From Psettodes erumei (taxonomy: Eukaryota; Chordata; Actinopteri; Pleuronectiformes; Psettodidae), in the NCBI GenBank assembly GCA_016785225.1, contig JAFBJZ010000437.1, forward strand, positions 154,501 to 218,500: a stretch of 64,000 nucleotides of DNA. The letters run 5' to 3'. The position numbers and the translations under genes were made by a program. The notes beneath the pieces are model-generated. The model did no database searches, was not told the origin of the DNA, and worked only from the letters and a program-made list of their open reading frames with translations. Positions 25,201 through 37,059 of this stretch are shown here, piece after piece. The stretch's first letter is position 1. Each line of letters starts with the position of its first letter.

Positions 25201-28200
25201 ACGAGCCAGGGGGGAAGATATGTCCAGATGACACTCTCCCCATGCCCAAACTCCTCAGCTATGCCTGTGTGTGCAACTTAACCAGCAGCTTCACAGTTAC
25301 AGCTGACAAGATATCCTGACCTACACTGAAGACTTTCAGCTGATGCATGGCTTTCACTACATTCCTCAGCACAGGGGTCAAATCCCAAATTTAGGACTTG
25401 CAGACAGTGTGGACTAATTGTTTGAGGAATCCCAGTAGATGCAGGCACACTTGAACAACATGCTAAAATCAACATGTGAATTTTGGAGATTATGGTGATG
25501 AAGTGTAAAAAATGTATAGAAAATACAGCCTATGTTTGGATTATTTATGGCAGATCAGCTTGTCTACTCCTGGAGGTAACACATGTGTATGTGTGACCCT
25601 TTCCTTTTAGGCTTTTCCTGCTGGTGAGAATTGCTGTAACAGTGTTGGTGACTTTTGCCCTCTGCTGGCTGCCCTTCCTTTCTGACCCCGACCAGGCCTT
25701 GCAGGTGGTCAGGAGGATCTTTCCCGTGGCCCGTGGTCTGTTTGAGGTACCGTACGCTTTCTTGAGTCAAAACTCCAGCAACCACAACTAAAAAGCTTAA
25801 TCCTCCATTGAGGCCAAGTTTTTATCAAAAAAACATTTGTGCTGAAAACAAGCAGAAGAAGATAATATCTCCTGACAGATCATTAAAGCAAACGCTAACC
25901 AAAGATGGACCAATATAGCCTGGAGATTAAAAGGAACCACGCAGGTCATAAAAAAACACAATACAATGAGGAATCATTCATTTTAACATAGTTTCAAAGA
26001 GAGAGGTTGTTTGATGTTATGGGATTTCTTTGTGATGGCTTTATTGGCACTGTAGGAATTTTTGTGGAACCCTGTTTGGGCAGGATCAATCAGGATTTGC
26101 TGTTTCATAGGAAGTGACATATTTCCAAGAAGTGAAAGCCCTCATTTCATCAGGATTTTTAACTATTTGCAGCACGAGGCTGTGACCACTTCTTTTATGA
26201 ACGTCAGGCATAGCCTATGTAGCACTCCTCATGCCTGACGCGTTTTTCCCATACTCTCAGCGCGGCGAACACCCTTCCACCCTCCAGTGCTTAGCCGGTC
26301 GGAAATGGATACCGTGCAGGATCAAAGAAAACAGTGGAATAAAATGGTGAAAGGTCAGGAGATCAGTTTCACTCTGCGTCTGGGAGGTGCCGGGGGTCAT
26401 GATGTACAGTGGGAGGATGCACAGGCATATAAATTTACTAATTTATGGCCGGGGTATTTTCAGCACTTCATAGCACAGCCATGTTCTAGCCATATGGGCG
26501 GACGAGCGCAGCCAGCTCCACTCGTAGAGGCGAATAGGAACACATTAAAAGCTGTCATGGAAGAAGCAGAGATGCAGTCACGCCGACTGACAGGTCGGAT
26601 GCCAAAGTTCTCATTTCTGAAATGCTCTGAACTGCCCACCCCTCTTGTTCCCGTCCCCGATGTGGCACTCGCCACAAGGTGTCATGGACGTGAGAAGTAA
26701 TTGAAAATTCTACCAGGGGGGAGCGGAGGGCAGCGTGCACCACGGCAGTATTTGTTCAGCGAAATGATGCAAACATAATACACAGGGTGTGAGAGACACT
26801 ATACTCCCCTGTGACGACAGCACGGGAGGCTGCCGGGGCGATGCGTCCTGAACTAATTGTGAAATTGTGCACGTAAGCAGAAGCTTCGGACAAGGGGACA
26901 GGGGTGAGAAGGGGTGGGGGGCTGGTGACTGGTGGTCCTGGCAGCTTCTGGGAGGGAGCAGTTGTAAGTTTACCCACTGAGCTGCATTCTAACGTCTCAC
27001 GTTGCCGCCTGCTCACAAAAATGGCACCAAATGCTTCTCCCTGTGAAATTCCATGCAAGCTTATAGGTGAAGGAGCCACACCGCCACCCCCCACCCCCTT
27101 ACATTTGCCTCCAGGAAAATTCCCGTAGTGGTTATTTGGAGCGAGGAGGCAAAGACGAAAGAGAGAGGGACGGGGCTGAGACAACACAACAGTGGACGAC
27201 CCGGTGCTGCTGACTAGGCTGCCAGTAAGATCCGCACAGCTGTGCATGGAGCAGCTGTAGCACAGAGGAGCGAGAGCGGGCCAGAGATAGGCTTTCTAGA
27301 CAGGGCCACGCTGAGAAAACATCCACAGTGGAATCACAGAGCTGATCTAGGCACGCCATTTCTGTGCTTTGTGATATCATCGCGCACCGTGGCGGCTCGG
27401 CCCCTCAGTATCATCTGATCCCGGCACAACTGCTTAAGCACTTAAATCAAGTGGATCGCAGTGCGAGGCTCTCCTCATCTGATCTCACAGCTCATGGCTG
27501 ACATTACTGCTGTAACATGCTGTTCCCTCTGCAACGCTCGCAAAGTGCGAAGATCGGATGTTCCAGAATATTCATAAAAACAATATGAGCCGGCACAGTC
27601 TAACACCGGAGGATGAGTTACGATGTCATCATTAAGGCTGACATTATTTGTAAATGAACTGATCAGTTGATGGACTAGAAAATGTCTCACTGAAGTCATT
27701 TTAGTCAAGCAAAAATGCCAAACATTCCTGACTTTATTCTCCCAAAAGTGAGAAATTGGTGCTTTTCTCCATTTGTAAATTTGATCTCTTTGAGTTTTAG
27801 ACTGTTGGTCAGAAAAAAAGGAAAATAATCGCCATAGATAACGAGGGATATTGTTGGCTGCAGCCCAAGTCTTTAAGTTTTTTGAGGGGTCAGAATTTTT
27901 TGAATTGTTCAACATATTGACATTCTGTAGTTTCAGCGGTGCTCTGTGGTTGGTCTGTATCTGCTGGTTATGCAAAAACTGCTCTGGTTTGACATTTGAC
28001 CTCATGTCCCCAAGTTTACAAATAAGTCTCGTGCTTTTTCTGACAAGGGATTAAATTTATGATGGAAGGTTATGTACAAACGCCCCCTCCTGGAATGCCA
28101 TGAGGAATTTATACTGCACTTTCAGCAGGGAAATAATTGCTTGAAGCAATGCCACTTATTTGCTTGCTCTTCAAAATGGAGTTTTGAATAGATATGGGGT

Positions 28201-31200
28201 TTTTTTGCAGCGATGGAAGATGTTTTTATTTTAACCTGACATAATTTCTCATTTAATGGAGTGGTTTTTATGTGTGTGCAGGATAAAGTGGCTAACACAT
28301 GGTGCAGCTTGAACGTCTTGATAAAGATCAGATCCATTCTGTCCAGCGAGTCTCAGCTCTACCTCAGGTAATCCCTCTGTCTGTCCAGTGAGCTTCAACC
28401 CCCCTCCCTTTCAGCGTTTTCCTTCTTTCTTTTAGTGCGTCGCCTGTCGTTCTTTTCTAAACTCCTTCCCCTCCCACCTCCCGCCTCTTGTTTTCACTCC
28501 TTTCATTGCCTGAGAAAGCAGAGCTTGCCCCAGGCAGTGAAGACTGTGATCCAGAGCAGTGGAAATAAGATCTACCCTTAAGGAAACATCTTGTGAGGAA
28601 CTACTGAACATAAAAGTCACAGTTGTTTGTGGCAATGTGGCGACAGGGGGTTGAATTGCCCAAGGAACTTCTGAAGCATGTATCATATGCAGAGATAAAA
28701 ACAAAGTAAATCAAACCACTGCAGATCTTCTTCTTCTTCTCAGATATATTGCAATGGATTATGTGATTACCCTCACCAAGGACATTATGTTTTAGTTCCT
28801 TCTGTTTGTTTGTTCCTTAGCAGGACTATTCAAAAAGTTATGGAGGGATAAGATTTGAAATTATTGGGGCTACCCAATAGCCCAAATGAGTAGGGCACAT
28901 ACAGTATCAAATGGGCTTAAGCTCCTGAATCTGAAATTAGATTTTGGGGGAAATGTTCAGCTTTGACTGAGATCTTTCGGTACTTCTGCCTGCATTTGGA
29001 TATGTTGTGTTATTTTGACACAAAAGCTGAAGACCCGCGCAATCACAGGGAGGGAAACAGCGCAGCAGTTGTGTCATGGAGGACCCTGCTTAAATGACCG
29101 GGCTCGCTAAATTTAGGAGTCCTATGTTTGCAGGATGGACACGTTTCTGCCAGACTGCTAAGTCCAGGGATCAAGTTAGGCTTCTTTGACTGTTGTGCAT
29201 TTCAAACAAATGAAAAACACTCTTGTCTTTTTGGCACATGGCGCTGGATTGCTAAATGCTCCAGTGCGGGTGTACTGCTTACATAGAATGAATCAGCTGT
29301 GAAAAGTGATCCACGTCCTTCCGGACCGCAAAGACCCTGCCCTTACACATAACGCACACATAACACCCTCACTACATTAAATACCGCTGACTGCTCTTTT
29401 ATTACCGCCATCCATCTTTCGGTCTCTCTCCGTCTCGCTATTTCAATCTGTCAGCGTCCACGTCGTGCCCTCGATCACTCGCACAAATGGCAGCACAAAC
29501 ACATTGTTGCCCTCACACCTTGAACTAACACACCGCCCGACCCTTGGTGCATTCATACAGTCAGGCCATCACATAGCCAGTCTCTTCCGGTGCCCCTGCC
29601 CCCAGCAGGTGACAATTGAAGGGTTAAACTAATGCCTGGTAACCCTCTGTCGGGGCCAGTATTTGCTGGTTTCCCAGATCGCTGGGGTCTCAGCTGCAGA
29701 GCAGACGGGTGTCTAAAAAAGAGCAAGATGGTTGCACTCACACTGTCACCATCACTTGTCATGTCACAGCAGAAAGATGAACATGTAAGCCCAGAATTAT
29801 ATGCAAATGCAATTAATTATATATGCTCCAAACTGATTTCATGCTCTACAAGTCATCGGCAGTATTTATATACTGTATAATTTTTTTTTCTACTGCACTA
29901 CCACTTCCACTTGCACTGGGGATTCTCAGACGTTTTGTGCATTCGCCCATTGTCAGCAGCGCTGACGTGAGATGATGTGAATTTTATTTATTTATTTTAC
30001 AGTTTAGCCTGCACTCTCCTGGCAATCCTACCTTCCTCGGTCAGACTTCTGATGAAGCCCACCTTCTGGCAGTTTAAACTGGCCTTGGTGAGTGTGCCAT
30101 GTATGCACTGCTGATAAAAGCTTATCAGCTCAAACGTAATTTAATCAATTTAATTCATTTGAGGCTCTCTTGTAGACCACCATCTTTTACAACATTATCA
30201 TACACGTATGACATTTTAAGTATTATTGTTCAATAACTGTAGTGGTTCTTATATTGATTATCTCATTGCCACTTTTAGGTCAACTCATCTCTGGCATTTT
30301 TCCTCTTCTCCTATCAAGTCCATGAGAAGTCCATCCTCTTGGCTGCCTTGTAAGTACAGAGAGGATGAGCTACATGTCGCAGTTTTGTCACACTGGATGT
30401 CATGCAGCAGCAGGGACGGTAACGAATTACAAATGGCACTTTATCCGTGCAGTGACCGCTCCGATATCCACGAGTGTGGATTTCATTTGTACTCGCAGAG
30501 GAGCCGTTCGCCTCTTAAAGTTACGTCTAATGAGTTAAGTGCGCGTTCACTTGGTAAAAGTGACGTCATTCCCCGGCTGGGCTCCCAGAGTTTCAGAGGA
30601 ACGACCTGTCTCAGTGCGGTCGTGCCAGCTGAGAGGTTATTCACCTCTGTCATCGCAGACACAAAGGCAGCCGCCCCAGCTTCCATTGTCATGAGAGGGG
30701 CTGCGGCGTGTGTCAGAGTTTGGGTCATGTTTAGCAGACTAAATGCATGACGTGGGCATTGGAGTGTCAGACATGCACGTGCGCGGTTCATTACCATTTA
30801 CCTCCATATGTATGGAGCCGTGGCGGCTGTAGGCGGAGAGCGAAGCCTGGGATGGATTTGACAGGGAGGGATTTGTTTCCTAGATCTGGGCTCATCTATT
30901 AATCTAGATTAAGGTAGATTGTTGCTTTATTAACTATTGAGTTATATCTCCCACCTGTCCCCCGGAATCAATCAGTAATGCATGTCCAGGGATTAGGAAA
31001 GAATGGCAGGCGGCAGCTCGGGGCGTTGTTTGCGCAGGATCAATTATTGGGCTGTAACAGGATCGCCAAAGAGCACTGGTTGTAATTATGGGCTCGGGGA
31101 CCATGGAAAGTGCCCCCCTCAGAGCAGAGTGTACAACTAGCACAGACACAGGCAAACCCGGCTCAGTTAACAGCCCTACTACACATACACACAACATACA

Positions 31201-34200
31201 AATACACGTTGGCCGTACACATGAGGAGACCTTACTTTTGAAATGGAGTAACTGGAGGTTTTTACTGCACCAAATGTGCCAGTACAGTTACAGTAAACAA
31301 AGCACACACAAACAACTATCAATAATGGATTGATGGACGGTGGACGTGCCATAATATTATTCATTCGTGACATCACTTCACGTCCAACTTCAAATTAACA
31401 TGGCCTCACTCTCTGCCTCACTGTAAAATAGCATTTAATGGTACTTACTGCAGTGTTTTCACAAGCGAGTATTTCTAATTTTGATCTTTTTTTTTAGGCC
31501 TGTCTGCCTCCTGCTGAATGACCTGCCCCTGATGGTTATTTGGTTCCTGCAGGCCTCAACTTTCAGGTAAGTCTGTGGGAAGGGATGACCCTCTGCTGAA
31601 GTCAAACTGGAGACCATTAAAGATGGATGAATAAATGTGGGGCACCCTGTTTTTAAACTGCTCGTTAAATGCTCATAATCAGAGGTCCAGCAGTTTCTGG
31701 TGAAGAATCTAAATGAGAATTTATTTCCTTGTTTGGGGTCCATAACTCAACAAAACATTTTTTGCTGGTGCCACCTCAACCTCAACCACAGTACAAGCTG
31801 TTGGAAGGGATGTTTCTGATAGAATTTATGTTTTCCTATAAAGTAATAAATTAGTCTATTTGGGAGGGTACTGTAAAACACAAACATGGCACATTAACAT
31901 TGATTTGAGATGATTTCTGAATTGTAAATGTTGATTGGTTTGCTCAAAACTCAACAAGGACTTCAGCAGGATTTCAGCATCTTCACTGTAGTTGCCTCTC
32001 ATCAAGTTTGAAGATGGTCAAGCTTGCCTTAAATTTTCAAGTCAAGATAAAAATCCTAAAAAGATAAATGTGCCTGCGATGTGGGTTGAGCTGAGGTCCA
32101 TGAATGGAAAAGACAAGCAGTGCTGCAAATGCTCCATCTAACTTTCACCAGCTGTTGTTAAATTCTTCCGGCAGCACTAATTGTTGTGTGTGTGGTTTAG
32201 TATAAGGATATCTGGGGATTACACAGCATAGTCTGCATGCCTGCCGTTTAAGTGTGTGTTGTATAGGGACAGGAGGTCATTCTGTAGCTCTTTCCCAGTA
32301 CAGTCTGACTTGGACACATTATCTGCATCCTATGTTAAAAAAATACATCTTTTGTTAGCATAATTGGCAGGATGGGTGCTCAACCACAGCAATTTTAAGA
32401 GGACAGAATGGTCAGTCTGGTCAAATTGACAAGTATGTATTTCTCAAATGTTAAACACTTATCTATTGAATGGAGCTTTATTGTTGAAGCAAAAATGAGA
32501 ATGAGTGGTTTGTTGTGAGTGGATCGTTTTTACAAGGCGGGGTGATGTGCGATTTACTATGAGTCAACTGTTGCTCTTGTCCATGCCCCTCTGCTAAACT
32601 AAGATAAGCTTGGCATGAATGTCAGAGCCGTCTCTCCCCGGGGGACACAAAGCCTGTGCAGGCCTGTTGGATAAAAGCTATGTGGTTTACTGTTGCCCTT
32701 GTGTCAACAGACACGATACTGAACTCTTGTACGCTTTTCCTGTTGGACGTACATAAAAATCAGCTGGGGAATATCGATGATTCCTGTCAATATACAGCAA
32801 GTCTTCAACACTCACTACTGTGCCACGCATATCATGGCTCAACGTTACAGCTACACGTCTCATTCAAAGACAGACTTCTGTAGTGTACGAGTAACTTGCT
32901 TTGTTTTGGGTCACTGTACATCACTCCAGAACGGGACATCAGCAAAAAGGCCACACTGTAAATGCTCAACTGTCCTTGTCCCTGTCCCTCTGTGCAGCAT
33001 GCTGCCTCTGTTTCTGAAGGACGGCCTGCTTGTACCCTACGCTGTGACCTCGCTGGCCTTCCTCTTCTTCAGCATCTATCTACTGTCTGCACTGGAGCAC
33101 TGTTCAGAGGAAGAGCTGAAACTGGGTGCCTACCGTCGGGTGCTTTTCTTCCTACCCAAAATGGATATGGCGCGTTCAGTGAAGTGGAAGGTCAGTATTT
33201 AAGCCCCAGTACTAAGTTGAACAGTAAGATGCCTGTACTCATCTGGTGAGCCACAGGTCAAAAAAATATCATTTTATATGCTACATTTAAACATGTAAGG
33301 ATTTTCGATCTATAAATATCACTAATGCTGATGAAAGGATGGTTCCATGTAACCTACATATCTACAATTTACTTAACATTTCTAATTTACCATCTTTTTA
33401 CCTGCAGATCTTAATACTTGGCCCATGCTGAGCATATGTGGACTAAAAATGTTATTCTGCATTGAGAGCCATACAGTATGTTACATAACTGACAGGTGCA
33501 TCTGAGTGATGGCCAAGAATATACCATATCACCAAAGACTTGTGTGCCCCCAGTCGTACTGAAAGGTTAAAATAGATACTGTTATAGATATTGTATTTCT
33601 CTGAAAATCTGTAAAGATTGCATGAAATGAAGGCAATGTTATGGTTTAGGTTTGTGTCAGGTATATGCTGGAGATCAAATTAACACAGGGAGGAATTGTA
33701 ATATTGCATGTTTTCAAAACAATGTCCAACACAAATGGATGGGACAGATACAGATACTTCAAAGCAGGGGTGTCAAACTCATTTTATGTCAGGGGCCACA
33801 TACTTCCAAATTTATTCAAGTAGGCCAGACCAGTAAAATGATGGCACAATGGCAAAATTGCAGACTCTTGACTTTTTTCCCCCGTTTTTTTACAAAATCA
33901 TCTCGCTCGTCAATCTTATGGGCCGCAGGCCATAGGTTTGACACCCCTGCTTTAAAGCGTATGTCATTTTTCATGTTATCTGTCTAAATGACACACTTCT
34001 AGAGCAGGGAATCCATGATGATGGTGCTCTAAGCAGCTGAAAGGTCAGGACACATGGAGGCAGGAGGAAGACCTCCTCCTGAAAGAGGCAGAGAAATGCA
34101 GGGCCTCCTGTAAGCAGGAGAGAGAGCAGAAGGAGGAGCTGTGGGAAGCCCTCAGTGAGGCCGAGCATCAGGTAAGGCTGCTGGAGCAGAAGGATAGCTC

Positions 34201-35553
34201 CACCAGCTCCATTGTGGCTCAGCTGCAGAGGGAGAACAATGACGTGATGGCAGCACTGAGGAAAGCCAAGGAAGAGAAAGCAGAGGAAGAAAGAGTCGAG
34301 AGCAACCACCTGCAGTGTCTGCAAAAGTCCAGCGCATCCCTAAATCCCAGCTCCGGAGATCTACAGACGGCTGAAAAGAAGAAAAAAAAAAGAAAAAAAT
34401 CCCAGCATTAACCAGCTGAAGTCTCCTCTGAACCATCAAACAGCACTTTAAGTTATGATATTTGATGGTGAAGATTTGATTTCACACCACTTAATCCCTC
34501 TCTCCCCTCACCCCTTCTACCTTTAATTAATCTTATTTACAGCATGCTCCCTCCAGATCACGGGGAGTTTTTTTATCTTCCTTTAGAGCTTGGGCTGGGG
34601 AACCGATCTGGATCTAGGACACCCTCCAAATCCCACAAGACACCTTTTCTTCATACAAATTCAAGGCAGCAATGCAGTTAAACTGTTGCGCAAGGCAGCA
34701 CTCCCACATTTGTAATAAGGGCGGTGATATCATGATCCCATGCGGCTTATACTTTGAAAGTTGTGCTCGACCTAAATTGCAACTTTGCGAGAAGATATAC
34801 CCAACTATATAAATGAAGGTCATGTGCCACTGTGAGCCGTGTAAGCTGTCCAGGGATGAAAGCTGCTGCCAGCCAAAGAATTATTTATCACTTATGAGTT
34901 TCCACAGAGTCTGAAGTGGCTGCACCGCCAGCCCCTTAGCGACAGGGGCACCGATAGGGTGTCAGAGATTAAGAGAAGGTGTCTTTTTATAGTTCGTGTC
35001 ATTAACACAGGTTTGCCTAGATATATTTATTTACACAAGCAGCATAAATAGCGAGCCCCAATGATGGCGATAAGGTTTCATGGGTTTGGGGGTGGCAGGG
35101 GCGGGTGTGCATGAGGCTGCTCCCTCCATCTCGCTCCCACTTCTGTGTGGGTCATAAAGCCCAAATAGATTCACAGATGAGCTCGCTGTCACTGTCGCCT
35201 CTGTTTGCAAATATGTGACAGGAAAAAAAGTATCTTGACAGGCCAAAACTAAAAATCAAATCCCCTTCACTGTTTTCAGGCTTTAAGTAGGACTCAGTGC
35301 TCCCACGTTCTTGTTTTTGCTTGAATTGTATTGAATCGTATTCTCTCTGTTACAGTTCTACGTCAGCAGTGCAGTCATGGCTGGTCTGAGTGCTGCGAGT
35401 GTGGTTCTGGTGCCGCCGCCGCAGCTGCCCGACCTGTTTCCCGTGCTGCTGTCTATGACTGCCTTCCTGCACTTCCTGGGGACATTTATATATTTCAACA
35501 TTGTGCAGTTCAGTGGACCACCCACCAGGAAGAACCAGAAGAAGACTGAATGA
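22283..35553 (+). CDS. alg6: ALG6 dolichyl-P-Glc:Man9GlcNAc2-PP-dolichol glucosyltransferase, 14 exons
   Basis: ALG6 adds the first glucose to the lipid-linked N-glycan precursor in the ER lumen, using dolichyl-phosphate-glucose. Coding exons: 22283-22364, 22631-22715, 23136-23225, 23426-23514, 23693-23775, 24034-24098, 24494-24679, 25611-25746, 28282-28367, 30003-30087, 30279-30349, 31498-31566, 32998-33190, 35356-35553. Every junction keeps phase, giving 505 aa (human about 507). The start M is followed by a hydrophobic segment. The GT-C lumenal loop WGLDYPPLTAYHS lies at 68-80; D71 corresponds to the catalytic aspartate of yeast Alg6. Many hydrophobic helices follow (LLYPGLILIDYGHFQYN; ALPFFCYLLGKC). 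The C-terminus ends in KKTE, a KKXX ER-retrieval signal. Intron 6 has U12-type signals. Introns 8, 9 and 11-13 are large and hold repeats and possible regulatory DNA. Confidence 0.95.
24099..24493 (+). other. alg6: U12-type (minor spliceosome) intron 6 of alg6
   Basis: The donor is GTATCCTTT, an exact match to the U12 5' splice consensus (A/G)TATCCTTT. The acceptor TCTCAG is preceded by GACCTTAAT, close to the U12 branch consensus TCCTTAAC, with the candidate branch A 11-12 bases before the exon. The polypyrimidine tract is poor, as expected for U12 introns. Splicing joins CA|G to restore ...HFQYNGVS... Confidence 0.85.
25747..28281. other. alg6 intron 8 (non-coding content)
   Basis: This 2.5 kb intron has no recognisable coding exon. 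Its centre (about 26200-27480) is richer in GC and CpG than the neighbouring introns and contains open frames of up to 163 codons that resemble no family. Its 3' part holds a dispersed fish repeat (27660-27870). It ends with a CTCF-like site on the minus strand near 28081. Confidence 0.5.
27660..27870. repeat. Dispersed teleost repeat, copy 2
   Basis: This copy contains GTCAAGCAAAAATGCC (27704-27719), which recurs exactly at 37127-37142. It continues with 'gagttttagactgttggtcag', then 'aataatcgccat' and an end at 'ggctgcagccc'. It accounts for part of a 176-codon minus-strand open frame (27475-28005), which is therefore not a gene. Confidence 0.55.
28368..30002. other. alg6 intron 9 (non-coding content)
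   Basis: No coding exon is recognisable. It holds a pyrimidine-rich 5' end, a (CTT)n stretch near 28729 and mixed-composition DNA with octamer-like and AATTAATTA-like cores near 29808-29818. Nothing firm can be assigned. Confidence 0.5.
30370..30830. promoter_or_regulatory. CpG-rich intronic block with a full CRE
   Basis: Within alg6 intron 11 the composition shifts to CpG-rich DNA containing the full palindromic cAMP-response element TGACGTCA at 30561-30568. Open frames exist on both strands but have no family resemblance. It may be an intronic promoter, an enhancer or an old insertion. Confidence 0.3.
31567..32997. other. alg6 intron 12 (non-coding content)
   Basis: The intron is 1.4 kb with no recognisable coding exon and no clear repeat. 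It is AT-rich with ordinary composition. Confidence 0.5.
33757..33957. mobile_element. hAT-like non-autonomous element (MITE) with target-site duplication
   Basis: The element occupies 33765-33949 (185 bp). Its terminal inverted repeats are CAGGGGTGTCAAAC on the left and GTTTGACACCCCTG on the right, perfectly complementary over 14 bases. The flanks CTTCAAAG (33757-33764) and CTTTAAAG (33950-33957) form an 8-bp target-site duplication with one mismatch, the length typical of hAT transposases. It lies in alg6 intron 13 and has no coding capacity. The termini resemble a widespread vertebrate family whose copies contain 'caggggccacat', also present here. Confidence 0.85.
34022..34411 (+). pseudogene. 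Coiled-coil-coding remnant inside alg6 intron 13
   Basis: One frame stays open for about 129 codons before a stop. It reads as a convincing charged coiled coil (KEAEKCRASCKQEREQK..., LWEALSEAEHQVRLLEQ, IVAQLQRENNDVMAALRKAK), then a lysine-rich tail. Stops lie directly upstream and the first in-frame ATG is at 34214. No start exon or matching splice partner is visible, and the host gene alg6 has no such domain. The best reading is a processed or duplicated fragment of a coiled-coil gene, though a small nested gene starting at 34214 (65 aa) is not excluded. I do not recognise the parent. Confidence 0.4.
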
Positions 35554-36245
35554 TGCCAAACCTTGAGGTTTTGGAACTGCACCAGGAAAACCTGCGTTAT
35601 GCTCTGAGGAATACCTCCTCTTACTGAGCAGGAAGCGTTTCAATCAAACCATCATTTACCAACATGTAAATAAAAATAGCAAAATGCATCTTGTTTGCTA
35701 GAAAATTTACTGTAATACAAAATACCATTCCAGAGGTTCTGTGACAGCAAAGATAAGTGTTTTTTTCCAGTTTGGACCAACTGACTTTGAATATCATTGG
35801 ACCAAAGATACTTCACACTAGACTGCAGCTGGGATTTCTTTTGTCTTTTGGGGACGATACGGGATAAGGGCAAGTTGACGAGTGCACACATTTGAGTTTG
35901 GATAGCTCAGCGCCTGTATGCTCAAGCTACGTGGAGTGGCCACAATAATAGGTACACCTGTTGTAATGTTCAGTTAAGCCTGTGTCGAAGAGGACGCCAT
36001 TCAATTTTGTGGCAATGCTGAAAGCCATAGTTAGCAGAGGTGTTAATGTTGTTAGGTGTTCATATTATTTTGTCCATCCTCAGCGCCTCCTTTCTGGATT
36101 GCGATTAAACGTACATCTGATGGGACTGTACTCAGGTTTACGGGTTGTTCAATACCTGTTCATTTTTTGTTTTCCATTGCATGTTCTTTTTTATCCATCA
36201 CTGAAGCTATTTTGTACAAAGTTAGCTTTTGTGAAAAAAAATAAA
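35554..36245 (+). terminator. alg6: alg6 3' UTR and poly(A) signals
   Basis: AATAAA occurs at 35669-35674, 116 bases after the stop, and again at 36240-36245. Either could end the mRNA. Between them, near 35942, 'cacaataataggtacacctgt' resembles the edge of another dispersed fish repeat. Confidence 0.5.
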
Positions 36246-36649
36246 ATTCCTCAATGATCTAAAGCAGTTTTATTGCCACATTGTTAAATTATTTGATTTG
36301 AAGCAGCTTCATATAAACTGTCTACATTAAGCAAGTAGTCTGCTAAATCACCCCCTAACAGTCTGGCAGAGACAGAGCCAATAATTGGACAGAAATTATA
36401 TCTTTCAAAGCTTTTACTCACCAGCATTAAATATTAATTACAAGTCCTGGATACTACAAGGGTCCTGTACAAAAGACCTCTATATTTAAAACAAAGCCAG
36501 TGACAGGAGAGGCCTTAAAAAGAGATGATGGAAGGTGACATATCAGAACATAATGCTATAAAAGTTGAAATACCACAGAAAAAGGTACAAGCAATTTCTT
36601 TCTCCAATCTCTGAGCGAGTTAATGACGGGCATAAAAAAAATCCATTAC

Positions 36650-36900
36650 AACTATAAATGTTATCAGGTCAGCGAGGGTTGCCTGTGCATCTGAGGCTCC
36701 GGGCCGGCGGCCACTAATGGGCCACAGGGACAAATAGGAGCCCAGGATCTGAGTTAACTGCTGCTACGATGGGACACAAACTCAAGGGGCCAATTAGAGG
36801 CTGCGCAAAAGGCGTTGGGTTTGCACTTTGTTTACACATTTATTACATAATGCCAGTTCATTTAAAAGAATGCGGGAGAGTAGGTAATAAAATGCTGGTA
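36650..36900. promoter_or_regulatory. Candidate conserved non-coding element
   Basis: This complex non-repetitive block contains 'ccactaatgggcc', 'ccaattagaggc' (homeodomain-like) and 'tttgtttac' (36826, a forkhead-type core). Its texture differs from the AT-rich flanks. Conservation is untested. Confidence 0.3.
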
Positions 36901-37059
36901 CACAACAAACATGGCTGAGGTAATATATAACAAATGAAAACATCGAGAATGATTAGTTATGATCTATTTCGTTCAAATGAAATCATGTGAACAAGATTAG
37001 CTGAATAATCTATTAAAATGAAAATTACATTTCCTTCCTGTGATGTGACTGAAAACTGC

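Noticed and set aside
26287..27247. Open frames of 137 and 163 codons in alg6 intron 8
   Set aside because: No family resemblance; GC-rich low-stop DNA is enough to explain them.
27475..28005. 176-codon minus-strand open frame in alg6 intron 8
   Set aside because: It overlaps a dispersed fish repeat copy and resembles no known protein.
30226..30750. 174-codon open frame spanning alg6 exon 11 and the following intron
   Set aside because: It is not in the alg6 frame at the exon; no hAT or other transposase motif could be supported despite a passing likeness near its end.
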